Origin: an uncultured bacterium
GTDB taxonomy: Bacteria > Cyanobacteriota > Vampirovibrionia > Gastranaerophilales > Gastranaerophilaceae
NCBI GenBank assembly: GCA_900550295.1
Contig: URRM01000011.1
Location: forward strand, 1 to 31,103
Reading direction: 5' to 3'
Length of the DNA stretch: 31,103 bases
This document shows, piece by piece, positions 8,931-16,930 of this stretch (position 1 is its first letter; the number at the start of each line of letters is the position of its first letter). A model generated the notes under the pieces. That model ran no database searches and had not been told where the DNA came from. It was given only the letters and a program-made list of their open reading frames with translations. The translations under genes and the position numbers were made by a program.

Positions 8931-9569
8931 TTTACAGGTATAATTGAAGAAATCGGTATAGTAAAAGATTTTACACAAACTTCAAATGGCGCAGAAATAG
9001 CTGTTTCTTGCAATAAAGTTTTAAATGATACAAAAATAGGTGATTCAATTGCAATAAACGGAGTTTGTCAAACTGTAGTTGAGATGAGCGAAAATAGTTT
9101 TACTGCAGAAGTTTCAAAAGAAACTTTAGATGTTACTAATTTTTTGAACATAAAAAAAGGTGACAAAGTTAATTTGGAAAGAGCGTTAACTCTAAACGAA
9201 AGAATTGGCGGACATTTAGTTTCTGGTCATGTAGACAGTGTTGCGAAGTTAGTTTCTTCTTATAAAGATGCAGATTTTTATACTATGAAATTTGAAGTTA
9301 CAGAGGAAGCAAGTCGTTATATCGTAAAAAAAGGTTCTATTACAATAAACGGTATAAGTCTTACAGTTGCTGAAATTCAAGATAGAACAGTTACCGTTGC
9401 CGTAATTCCTCACACTTATGAAAATACTAATTTGTCAGAAATGAAAATAGGTTCGGTTGTAAACATAGAAACAGATGTTTTTGCAAAATATATCGAAAAA
9501 TTTTTATTGAATGAAAAAACAACTTCAATAATTTCAGAAGATTTTTTGAAAGAAAACGGGTTTATGTAA
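8928..9569 (+). CDS. ribE: Riboflavin synthase, alpha chain
   Basis: This enzyme dismutates two molecules of 6,7-dimethyl-8-ribityllumazine to riboflavin, the last step of the pathway. The 213-residue protein begins with the family signature MFTGIIEEIG and has two tandem lumazine-binding domains: residues about 1-97, with GDSIAINGVCQTV, and about 98-195, with GSITINGISLTV and an NERIGGHLVSGHVD junction. The length is typical. The stop codon overlaps the ribBA start (TAATG), so the two are translationally coupled. ribD and ribH, needed for the middle steps, are not in the window. Confidence 0.95.
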   Translation: MFTGIIEEIGIVKDFTQTSNGAEIAVSCNKVLNDTKIGDSIAINGVCQTVVEMSENSFTAEVSKETLDVTNFLNIKKGDKVNLERALTLNERIGGHLVSGHVDSVAKLVSSYKDADFYTMKFEVTEEASRYIVKKGSITINGISLTVAEIQDRTVTVAVIPHTYENTNLSEMKIGSVVNIETDVFAKYIEKFLLNEKTTSIISEDFLKENGFM

Positions 9570-10777
9570 TGAGTGATTTTAAATTTGATAAAATTGAAGA
9601 TGCAATAAAAGATTTTCAACGAGGTATTCCAATAATCGTTGCAGATGATGAGGATCGTGAAAATGAGGGTGATTTATTGTGTTCAGCTCAATGTGTAACT
9701 CCGAAAATTATTAACTTTATGGCAAAAGAATGCAGAGGCTTAATTTGTCTTGCTATTTCGGATGAAATTGCTAAAAATCTTGCGTTACCTCAAATGGTTA
9801 CAAACAATACAGAAAAAATGCGTACAGCTTTTACATTAAGCGTAGATGCATCAGAAAGTTTTGGTGTAACAACAGGTATTTCTGCATTTGATAGAGCAAA
9901 AACGGTTGAAGTAGCAATTGCTCCGGATGCAAAACCTCAAGATTTACGTCGCCCCGGACATGTTTTCCCTTGTGTTGCTAAACAAGGCGGTGTACTTACA
10001 AGAATTGGTCATACAGAGGCTTGTGTTGATATGGCTATTCTTTCAAAACACAGACCTGCAGGGGTTATGTGCGAAATAATGAACGAAGACGGCACTATGG
10101 CAAGACGTGATGACTTGAGAAAATTTGCTGACAAATACGGTTACAAATTTATTTCAGTTTCAGAACTTGTTGCATATCGTCTTCAATCTGAAAAACTTGT
10201 TACTCGTGAGGCAGAAGCATTTTTACCAACAAAATTCGGCGATTTTAAAATATATGGTTATGTAAACCACGTTAACGGACATGAGCACGTTGCATTAGTA
10301 AAAGACGATGGAAGTGATAAAATACCTCTAATCAGGGTTCACTCAGAATGTCTTACAGGTGATGTATTCCACAGCTTAAAGTGTGATTGCAATTCTCAAT
10401 TGCACAATGCTTTAAAAATGATTAACGAATACGGAAAAGGCGCTCTTGTGTATATGCATGACCACGAAGGTCGAGGAATAGGCTTGGTAAATAAGATTAA
10501 AGCATATTCTTTGCAAGAAAAAGGTGAAGATACTATTCAAGCAAATCTTTCTTTAGGTTTTAAAGAGGATTTAAGAGATTATGGTGTAGGTGCTCAAATT
10601 ATACGTGATATCGGCTTTACAACCTTCAATTTGATTACAAATAATCCTAAAAAAACTGTAGGATTAGAAGGTTATGGATTAAAAATACACGATATAGTGC
10701 ATATAAAATCTGAAATTACGGAATATAATAAAAGATACCTAGATACTAAAAAAGAAAAAATGCATCATACTTTATAA
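9569..10777 (+). CDS. ribBA: Bifunctional DHBP synthase / GTP cyclohydrolase II
   Basis: The protein makes both riboflavin precursors: 3,4-dihydroxy-2-butanone 4-phosphate from ribulose 5-phosphate, and the pyrimidine from GTP. The N-terminal RibB domain (about 1-205) has DDEDRENEGD (26-35), RRPGH (127-131) and HTEACVDM (148-155). The C-terminal RibA domain (about 210-400) has the zinc site C261, C272 and C274 and HDHEGRGIGL (297-306). Both halves look catalytically complete in 402 residues. It overlaps ribE by one base and is followed after 10 bases by the GNAT gene. Confidence 0.95.
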   Translation: MSDFKFDKIEDAIKDFQRGIPIIVADDEDRENEGDLLCSAQCVTPKIINFMAKECRGLICLAISDEIAKNLALPQMVTNNTEKMRTAFTLSVDASESFGVTTGISAFDRAKTVEVAIAPDAKPQDLRRPGHVFPCVAKQGGVLTRIGHTEACVDMAILSKHRPAGVMCEIMNEDGTMARRDDLRKFADKYGYKFISVSELVAYRLQSEKLVTREAEAFLPTKFGDFKIYGYVNHVNGHEHVALVKDDGSDKIPLIRVHSECLTGDVFHSLKCDCNSQLHNALKMINEYGKGALVYMHDHEGRGIGLVNKIKAYSLQEKGEDTIQANLSLGFKEDLRDYGVGAQIIRDIGFTTFNLITNNPKKTVGLEGYGLKIHDIVHIKSEITEYNKRYLDTKKEKMHHTL

Positions 10778-10787
10778 AGGAAAAACT

Positions 10788-11774
10788 ATGGAAAAAGCTA
10801 ATTATCAAACAGAAATACTAAATTCAAATCTTTATAAAATTTTCGGCGGAGTTTATAATGATTTTCGTTCTGTTGCAAAATCAGACTATATGTTTGAACT
10901 AGAACCTTTAGAATATGAAGATTTTACAGATGCAATTGATAAAGAATATGTAAAATGTATTGTTTTACTTGAAAATCATATTCCTACAGCGTTTTTGGTA
11001 TACACAACAGCAATCTCTGAATCTATAGAGTTAAACGTTATTCACTGTTTAGGCAACGAAGATTTAACAACAAAACGCAAATTATTAATGGAAAGATTTT
11101 TGCAAGAAACAGAAGCTGAAAGAAAAGACAAAGTTGTTTGCTATCCGTTATTAGGTGTTCAATCATCATTTACAAGTGATATTGCGCATTACGGGTTTAA
11201 ATTTGTAGGTTTGGCGGTTCTTAGATTTATGATGGATAATAAAAATTCAGAAGAAATTTTGAGAAGTATTTCAAATGAACCTCAAGATGAAAGCTACAAG
11301 GTTGTAACTTGGGATGATTTATACTTTGATGCTGCAGTTGATGTTATTCATGAAGGCTTTAAAACAGCATCTGATGCTTTGTTTGATACAAGATATTTGA
11401 CAAAAGAAGGTACAAACGACATCTTAGACAAGATTATTAATGGTGTTTACGGTGAATTTTTACCGGAATCAACAAGTGTTCTTTTACATAATGGAAGACC
11501 TTGCGGTTTCTGTTTTACTAATATTACAGGTGGTAGAATTGCAAATATTCCGCTTGTTTCAATTAAAAAAGAACATCAAGGAAAAGGTTTGGCAAAACAT
11601 TTGGTTAAAAAATCTGTAGAACATATTTTAAACAAAGCTCATTCAGGAGAAAGAAATTTTACAGAAGTGAATGTTTCTGCTGAAACAAACAATATTCCTG
11701 CATTAAAAATGTACAGACACATAGGTTTTAAAGAAGATTACAGTTACCCACAATCATATTTACCTATAGCTTAG
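10788..11774 (+). CDS. GNAT-family N-acetyltransferase, probably tandem domains
   Basis: A 328-residue protein whose C-terminal half is a clear GNAT domain. The acetyl-CoA loop is HQGKGLAKHL (about residues 264-273), followed by the typical NNIPALKMYRHIGF segment of the final helix and strand. The N-terminal half (about 20-160) has a similar strand-helix pattern and ends in HYGFKFVGLAVLRF, which suggests a second, worn GNAT domain. GNAT enzymes move an acetyl group to amines on small molecules or proteins; the acceptor is unknown. AAAGG precedes the ATG. The 10-base gap after ribBA suggests one transcript, but no link to riboflavin is evident. Confidence 0.75.
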   Translation: MEKANYQTEILNSNLYKIFGGVYNDFRSVAKSDYMFELEPLEYEDFTDAIDKEYVKCIVLLENHIPTAFLVYTTAISESIELNVIHCLGNEDLTTKRKLLMERFLQETEAERKDKVVCYPLLGVQSSFTSDIAHYGFKFVGLAVLRFMMDNKNSEEILRSISNEPQDESYKVVTWDDLYFDAAVDVIHEGFKTASDALFDTRYLTKEGTNDILDKIINGVYGEFLPESTSVLLHNGRPCGFCFTNITGGRIANIPLVSIKKEHQGKGLAKHLVKKSVEHILNKAHSGERNFTEVNVSAETNNIPALKMYRHIGFKEDYSYPQSYLPIA

Positions 11775-11777
11775 TGT

Positions 11778-11814
11778 TTGAAAAATACTCAACAATGGCA
11801 TAGTAATTAATATG
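11778..11814 (+). promoter_or_regulatory. Possible leaderless promoter of the Asn/Pro-rich gene
   Basis: TTGAAA (11778-11783) is followed after 17 bases by TAGTAA (11801-11806) and then five bases to the ATG. No Shine-Dalgarno sequence is present. The -10 box is poor, so this is weaker than the mnmE and ribE cases. Confidence 0.35.
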
Positions 11815-13455
11815 GATAATGTTAATTGGTTAAAATTAAAATTAAATCAAAGAATGGCGAATCTAAAAAGTGCAAATGCACAAATTAACACAGAATCTGC
11901 GCCAAAAAATAACGTTGCCAAAAATTTAGTTCAACAAACACAAAATAATATTATAAACAATGTACAGCGTAATTTTGTAAACCCTCAGCAATTGAGGATG
12001 AATAACCTTGCAAGTATAGATAGGGCTGTTTATATAAAAGAGGTACTAAACTTACCAAAGAATATGGTAGAGTTACTTGTAATGGTTCAAAATAATGGTA
12101 AAACACCACAAACACAACCTCAAAATCCTCAAAATGTACTTAATCCGCAACAGCCTCAAAACCCGCAACAACCAAATTTGCCAAATAGATTACCAAATAA
12201 TAATTTACATAATCCAAAATTACCCGACTTATCAGATTTAATAGGCAAACAACCGACAAGACCTGATGTTACACCTCAACCAAATCAACCAAACCAACCG
12301 AATTTTCCAAATCAGCAACCGAATTTGCCGAATAATCCAAATTTGCCAAATCCGTTGCCTCATCCAAATCAGCCAAATAATCCGTCACATATTCCAAATC
12401 ATCCGGAACATGGCGGACATAAACCACAACCATCAACAGATAATAATAAACCAAATCAACCTCTTCCTCCAAAGGGCGAGTTTGAAGATCAGATTAAAAA
12501 TACTGAAGATATGATGAATAGACGTCAAGAGATGATTCAAGATAAAATGAGAAATAACTTGCCGGATTCATCAAGACTTGTAAATGACAGGGCTCAACAT
12601 GGGGTTAGAAATGCAAATTTGCGAAATCCGCACAATCAATTGCATAACCAAGTCAGAAATAATATTAGAAACAATCCGAACATTTTGCGGGATCAAATTA
12701 TGCAAGATAACGATGCTTTGGAGAATTTACAGTCAAATCAAAAAACTCAAGGTATGACAGCAGAAGAATTAACTGCATTTAAGCAAAAAATGGCTTCTCA
12801 GCTTGATTCAAACGTAAATTTATCCAGAGTTTCAAACCTTTTACAGCGTAATAGCAAAATGGCGATGAATAAAATGGTTACAATGATGTCTTTAGCAACC
12901 TCAAAAGGTATGGGCGACATTACACCGTTGCAAGACACTATAAACATTATTAATGCAAGTGTTTCTGCTACATCACAAAACGATTCAACTCAAACTCTAA
13001 AGAATTTGATGTTGCTTTATTTGCCATGGCTTCCTTTGCAAGAAGGTGTCGGTTTTGATTTAGAAATCGAACAAGATAAAGAAGAAAAGCAGTTTGATAC
13101 GTTTATAAAAATAATGATTACAACCGTAAACTACGGTAATGTTAATGCGGTTGTGAGCCTTGTTACGGGTAATTCTGTTGATATATCAATTACTTGTTCT
13201 GAAAAATTTCCAAAAGAGAAGTTATTAAAAAAACTTCAAAAAGAAAGTAATCAATATTCAATGCAATCGGTAATTGATTTCAAAAAACAATCTCCTCAAG
13301 AGCAAATTGATACAAACATTCCAAAAGCGAAAGTTAACTTGTCAAATGTGAGCGAAGTTAATCCATATTTGCTTTTAATCTCACATGCAATTATTCGTTT
13401 TACAATTGAACTTGATGCAACTCTAACTATCGGTTCTCAGCCAATTGAGGACTAA
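11812..13455 (+). CDS. Asn/Pro/Gln-rich linker protein, function unknown
   Basis: I do not recognise this 547-residue protein. Residues about 1-100 are Asn/Gln-rich and partly helical. About 100-225 is a low-complexity linker of N, P, Q and L with a degenerate repeat of the type QPNxPN. About 225-350 is charged and helical. About 395-545 is a folded domain with alternating strands (MITTVNYGNVNAVVSL, VDISITCSEKF). That last part resembles, by pattern only, the C-terminal domain of flagellar hook-length proteins (FliK); no flagellar gene is near, so this is a weak guess. There is no signal peptide. The stop codon overlaps the convergent 301-residue gene by three bases. No Shine-Dalgarno sequence is seen. 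Confidence 0.6.
   Translation: MDNVNWLKLKLNQRMANLKSANAQINTESAPKNNVAKNLVQQTQNNIINNVQRNFVNPQQLRMNNLASIDRAVYIKEVLNLPKNMVELLVMVQNNGKTPQTQPQNPQNVLNPQQPQNPQQPNLPNRLPNNNLHNPKLPDLSDLIGKQPTRPDVTPQPNQPNQPNFPNQQPNLPNNPNLPNPLPHPNQPNNPSHIPNHPEHGGHKPQPSTDNNKPNQPLPPKGEFEDQIKNTEDMMNRRQEMIQDKMRNNLPDSSRLVNDRAQHGVRNANLRNPHNQLHNQVRNNIRNNPNILRDQIMQDNDALENLQSNQKTQGMTAEELTAFKQKMASQLDSNVNLSRVSNLLQRNSKMAMNKMVTMMSLATSKGMGDITPLQDTINIINASVSATSQNDSTQTLKNLMLLYLPWLPLQEGVGFDLEIEQDKEEKQFDTFIKIMITTVNYGNVNAVVSLVTGNSVDISITCSEKFPKEKLLKKLQKESNQYSMQSVIDFKKQSPQEQIDTNIPKAKVNLSNVSEVNPYLLLISHAIIRFTIELDATLTIGSQPIED
12100..12470 (+). repeat. Degenerate tandem repeat coding the NPQ linker
   Basis: CCAAAT, CAACCA and CCGAAT units recur here with variable spacing and encode Q/N-P-N-x repeats. 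The stretch lies inside the Asn/Pro/Gln-rich gene. Such DNA can expand or shrink by slippage, so linker length may vary between strains. Confidence 0.6.
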
Positions 13456-14357
13456 GCTTTTTTGTTGATTGCAAGAACTTCAATTAAATCCTCACCCAAT
13501 GCGTAAGTTCCAAGTTCTGTAAATTCGTATGTTTGCTCTTTTAATGTATTATATCTGTTTCTAAATTCGTTCAAAACCATGATTTTATTTGGGATAGAAA
13601 GGCTTAATAATTTTTCTAATTTTGGAATATAAGTTTCTTTTCTATCATGTTTTCCTGCAATGCAAACAGCAGAAATAACGTCAATTTTTATGTTTTCGTG
13701 TGCTAATTCTTGTCTGATTTTAGTTTGAAAATCTAAAATTAAATCAAAAAGCTTATTGCATTGGTTAATATCATTAAAAAATGCAAGAGAACCTGAATTG
13801 CATTGTTCAACAAATACTCCAAAGTTGTTTACGATTAAATTTCTTAGTCGAACAAGAGTTTCTTGTCTTTTTATATCAATATCAACTTTCTTTTGCGTAT
13901 CATAAATGTTTTTGTTAACAAGAGCCATTCTTATATTAAATAGAATTGCAAAGTAGTTGTTTTGATTTTCAATTTTTTTAGCGTTTTGAGCCAAATTTTT
14001 ATTAAATTTTTCTTCATAACGTCTGTTCCCGTCTTTGATAACCTTATCAAGATGTTGTTCAAATTCAATTAAAAAAGATTGAGAATAAACTAACAAGCCT
14101 GCGATAAGAAGCATTTCAATGGCAAAAGTTAGGAATGTAAAATCTACGGGAACCAACGCAAGTTCAGGTTTGTATACAGCGCTTTGGAAGTTGTATATTG
14201 CATCAAAAACAGATTTAACTCCTTCCGGCATTGGCACATGAGCCAAGTCTAAAACGAAATAAACCATTGTTACCAACGAAACAAATATAAGAAGTGATTG
14301 AACCGTTTTTGTGCCTGATAATGAAGCATCAATGAATTTTTTCGCTAATTTAAACAT
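13452..14357 (-). CDS. Two-helix membrane protein with cytoplasmic helical domain
   Basis: An unrecognised 301-residue protein with two hydrophobic segments (about residues 20-38 and 72-93) and then about 200 mostly helical, charged residues with coiled-coil character. No catalytic motif is visible. It begins 12 bases after yvcK on the same strand and has a clear AGGAG site before its ATG, so it is probably cotranscribed with yvcK. Since yvcK here also carries two N-terminal membrane helices, the two could act together at the membrane; this is inference from position only. Its stop codon overlaps that of the convergent upstream gene. Confidence 0.6.
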   Translation of the reverse strand: MFKLAKKFIDASLSGTKTVQSLLIFVSLVTMVYFVLDLAHVPMPEGVKSVFDAIYNFQSAVYKPELALVPVDFTFLTFAIEMLLIAGLLVYSQSFLIEFEQHLDKVIKDGNRRYEEKFNKNLAQNAKKIENQNNYFAILFNIRMALVNKNIYDTQKKVDIDIKRQETLVRLRNLIVNNFGVFVEQCNSGSLAFFNDINQCNKLFDLILDFQTKIRQELAHENIKIDVISAVCIAGKHDRKETYIPKLEKLLSLSIPNKIMVLNEFRNRYNTLKEQTYEFTELGTYALGEDLIEVLAINKKA

Positions 14358-14369
14358 GAAACTCTCCTG

Positions 14370-15683
14370 TTATTTATTGTTCTTTTTTGATGATTTTCTA
14401 AACCAGTAATAAATAGCTCTTGCAACACGGTTAGAACTGTGTCTTACAAGACCTTCTTTACTTTCTTCAATAAGTTTCTTTTCTACTATATCAACATGAA
14501 CGTTATATCTGTCTAAAACAACCGGCATTTGTCCACATTGTTCGTATTTGTCAGCCATATTTTTAGGTAAAACGTTGTTTACTAAAACTGCATCAATAAG
14601 TTTGTTGCTGCCGGCATGTTTATAAAGTGCATTAATATGGTCAGAAACTGCATAATTATCTGTTTCACCGGGTTGAGTCATAATGTTACAAACATAGATT
14701 TTTTTTGCATTTGATTTTATAACTTCTTCTGAAATTTCTTTAATTAGCAAGTTTGGAATTACACTTGTGTACAAACTTCCCGGTCCAAGAATAATTAAAT
14801 CGGCATCTTTAATTGCTTCAATAACATCTTCTAATGGTTTACAGTGTTCAGGTTCCGTAAATAGACGTTTTATTTTTTTGTGTTCTTCCGGAATTGCAGA
14901 TTCACCGTGAACAATTGTTCCGTCTTCATATTCTGCAGCAAGTTTCATATTGTCTAAAGTTGAAGGTAAAACTCTGCCTCTGATAGACAATACGTTTGAA
15001 GATTCTTTTACAGCTCTAACCATATCACCTGTAATTGAGCAAAGAGCAGTTAAGAATAAGTTACCGAAACTATGCCCTTTTAAGCCTTCGCCTGTATTAA
15101 AACGATATTGGAATAATTTTGTAATTAAGTCTTCATTATCAGCCAAAGCTGCAATACAGTTTCTGATATCCCCAGGAGGTAAAACACCCATTTCTTCACG
15201 TAATCTGCCTGAGCTACCGCCGTCATCACCAACTGTTACAACTGCTGTGATATTGTTTGTAATTCTTTTGATACCTTTTAATAGCATAGATAAACCTGTA
15301 CCGCCACCGATAGCAACGATTTTAGGTCCTCTGTTTAATTTTCTTCTTCTGTATAAATTTTCTAATAGAGTTTCTTTTTCTCTGCCGTTGTGAGTGTCTA
15401 ACATCGAAATGTTAGTTTTTTGCCATCCTTTGAAGAATAACAAAGCACCACCAATTGTAATTACAACAGCTAAAATATCTGTAGGAACTACAAGAGCTAT
15501 TTTTCTGATAAATTCCATGATGAAATAAACCGGTCTTAAGTTAAAGAAAATCATTAAACCGATTGTAATTAACAATGAACCTAAAAAGATTAATGCAAAC
15601 CATCTTTTAATTTCTAGCCCCGGTAGTAACCAACCGGCTTCTTTCATTTTATCCTTAAATGTATCTTTAAAATTATTATTCAT
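14370..15683 (-). CDS. yvcK: YvcK-family (CofD-like) protein with membrane anchor
   Basis: YvcK (GlmR) proteins bind UDP-sugars and help direct carbon between central metabolism and cell-wall synthesis in Bacillus. The 437-residue protein has two N-terminal hydrophobic segments (about 29-48 and 66-85) and then the domain starting KIVAIGGGTGLS (121-132). TVGDDGGSSGRLR, PPGDIRNC, LKGHSFGN and ILGPGSLYTSVIPNL follow in the family order. The anchor adds length relative to the short soluble form and is known in part of the family. The gene lies between pxpA (34 bases upstream) and the 301-residue membrane protein. The CofD transferase is related, but the GGSSGR motif favours YvcK. Confidence 0.88.
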   Translation of the reverse strand: MNNNFKDTFKDKMKEAGWLLPGLEIKRWFALIFLGSLLITIGLMIFFNLRPVYFIMEFIRKIALVVPTDILAVVITIGGALLFFKGWQKTNISMLDTHNGREKETLLENLYRRRKLNRGPKIVAIGGGTGLSMLLKGIKRITNNITAVVTVGDDGGSSGRLREEMGVLPPGDIRNCIAALADNEDLITKLFQYRFNTGEGLKGHSFGNLFLTALCSITGDMVRAVKESSNVLSIRGRVLPSTLDNMKLAAEYEDGTIVHGESAIPEEHKKIKRLFTEPEHCKPLEDVIEAIKDADLIILGPGSLYTSVIPNLLIKEISEEVIKSNAKKIYVCNIMTQPGETDNYAVSDHINALYKHAGSNKLIDAVLVNNVLPKNMADKYEQCGQMPVVLDRYNVHVDIVEKKLIEESKEGLVRHSSNRVARAIYYWFRKSSKKNNK

Positions 15684-15717
15684 ATTTCCATTACCTTCTA
15701 TTGCGTGTTTTTATAAA

Positions 15718-16512
15718 TTATTCTGCCCAACCTGAATTTTTAACCTTGATGTAGTTTACGGGTTCAGGGGTAATTAATGTTTTTGCTGTTTTGATTATTT
15801 CAACAGAATTTTCATACTTATTAGAGAAGTGAATTGAATCAGCTTCAACGATAGTTTTTCCGTCTAAGTTGTTATTGATTTCACTTGTAGAAAGTAAGTG
15901 TTTTAATCTGTTGATATTGAAATCTAAATTTGAATTATCTTTTGCATCAAAATCAATTGAACCGTCAGAGTTGTAAGATTTGTCTAAGAACAATTCTTGT
16001 GCTGTAGTAATTCCAACATATTCGCCGACTTTTTTAGTTACATCGCCGGATGCTCCGTAGTAAACAAGCCATTGAGAGCATTTTTTAATTGCTTTTGCAA
16101 CATTGCAAGCAAAAGTGAAATCAGTCGCACATTGTTTATACATAGCGCCGTGTGGTCTTACGTGTTCAATTTCAAGACCTAAAGTTTTTGCATAAGATGC
16201 AATTGCGCCAACTTGGTAGATTACAAGAGCTTCAATTTCTTCTTCTGAAAGTTGCATTTCTCTATATCCAAAACCTTGAATATCATCAAAACCAATGTGG
16301 GCACCAACTACAATATTTTTTTCTTTAGCTTGTAGCAAAGCATTTTTTATAATTAACGGATCGCCGGCATGAAATCCACAAGAGATGTTAACAGAACTAA
16401 CATAGTCTAAAAGGTCATATTCAGCGTTATTTTTATAAATACCGAAACTTTGTGCTAAGTCACAGTTGAAATCGATATTTTTAATTTGTTTTTTTTCTAA
16501 TGTTTCTTGCAT
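15718..16512 (-). CDS. pxpA: 5-oxoprolinase subunit A (LamB/YcsF family)
   Basis: PxpA with PxpB and PxpC hydrolyses 5-oxoproline (pyroglutamate) to glutamate using ATP. This 264-residue protein has the family start DFNCDLAQSFG (14-24), with AQ replacing the usual GE, followed by VSSVNISCGFHAGDP (about 38-52), GAHIGFDD and HVRPHGAMYK. The length fits the family (about 250). pxpB and pxpC are usually adjacent but are absent here, so either they lie elsewhere or this copy acts alone. A TATAAT at 16535-16540 and a GAGGAC site upstream on the minus strand suggest that the transcript starts here and runs on into yvcK. Confidence 0.85.
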   Translation of the reverse strand: MQETLEKKQIKNIDFNCDLAQSFGIYKNNAEYDLLDYVSSVNISCGFHAGDPLIIKNALLQAKEKNIVVGAHIGFDDIQGFGYREMQLSEEEIEALVIYQVGAIASYAKTLGLEIEHVRPHGAMYKQCATDFTFACNVAKAIKKCSQWLVYYGASGDVTKKVGEYVGITTAQELFLDKSYNSDGSIDFDAKDNSNLDFNINRLKHLLSTSEINNNLDGKTIVEADSIHFSNKYENSVEIIKTAKTLITPEPVNYIKVKNSGWAE

Positions 16513-16600
16513 AATTGTCCTCTATTTTAGTAATATTATACATAATAAAGAAATATAATCTATAACTTTACATTATTTTAATATGCCTGTAATGTTTGCA

Positions 16601-16930
16601 CTAAAATAATTCTGCATTAAAGAAGATTCCTTCTTCAGATACTTCCTCAAAAAGTTCTTCTTCTTTTTTTAATGATTGAACTGTGTGTGGATGCAAATCA
16701 ATAAAAACGTCAAAATCTTCTTCAATTTTGCCGATTATACGCCAAATTTTTTCACGTTGTTCCTTTGATTGTTCTTTGTTGAAAATGGCAACTAGTTCAA
16801 TATCTTCATCTTCGTGCATTTTTCCATCTAAAAACAAGCCAAACAAATATATTCCGCTGAAATCACTATGGTATTCAGCTTTTAAATCCTTGATTAATTC
16901 GACAATGACGTCGTCAATCTTGTTAGCCAT
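16601..16930 (-). CDS. Degenerate nucleotidyltransferase-fold (MNT-like) protein
   Basis: A 109-residue protein with the outline of a minimal nucleotidyltransferase domain: an initial helix, then YLFGLF...EDIEL and a late acidic strand FDVFIDLH. Active members have GS near the first strand, then SDxD. Here the Ser is L32 and the acidic pair reads D43-I-E45, so catalysis is doubtful. MntA-type proteins act with HEPN partners as antitoxins, but no HEPN gene is adjacent. The ATG overlaps the end of hisS by eight bases, so it is probably translated by coupling to hisS. A role is not evident. Confidence 0.55.
   Translation of the reverse strand: MANKIDDVIVELIKDLKAEYHSDFSGIYLFGLFLDGKMHEDEDIELVAIFNKEQSKEQREKIWRIIGKIEEDFDVFIDLHPHTVQSLKKEEELFEEVSEEGIFFNAELF

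Noticed and set aside
12266..12514. Alternative-frame ORF within the NPQ linker
   Set aside because: Low-complexity repeats open several frames; no start signal or conserved pattern supports it.
14950..15393. Plus-strand ORF of 147 codons inside yvcK
   Set aside because: It is antisense to well-conserved yvcK coding sequence, has no family resemblance and no ribosome binding site.
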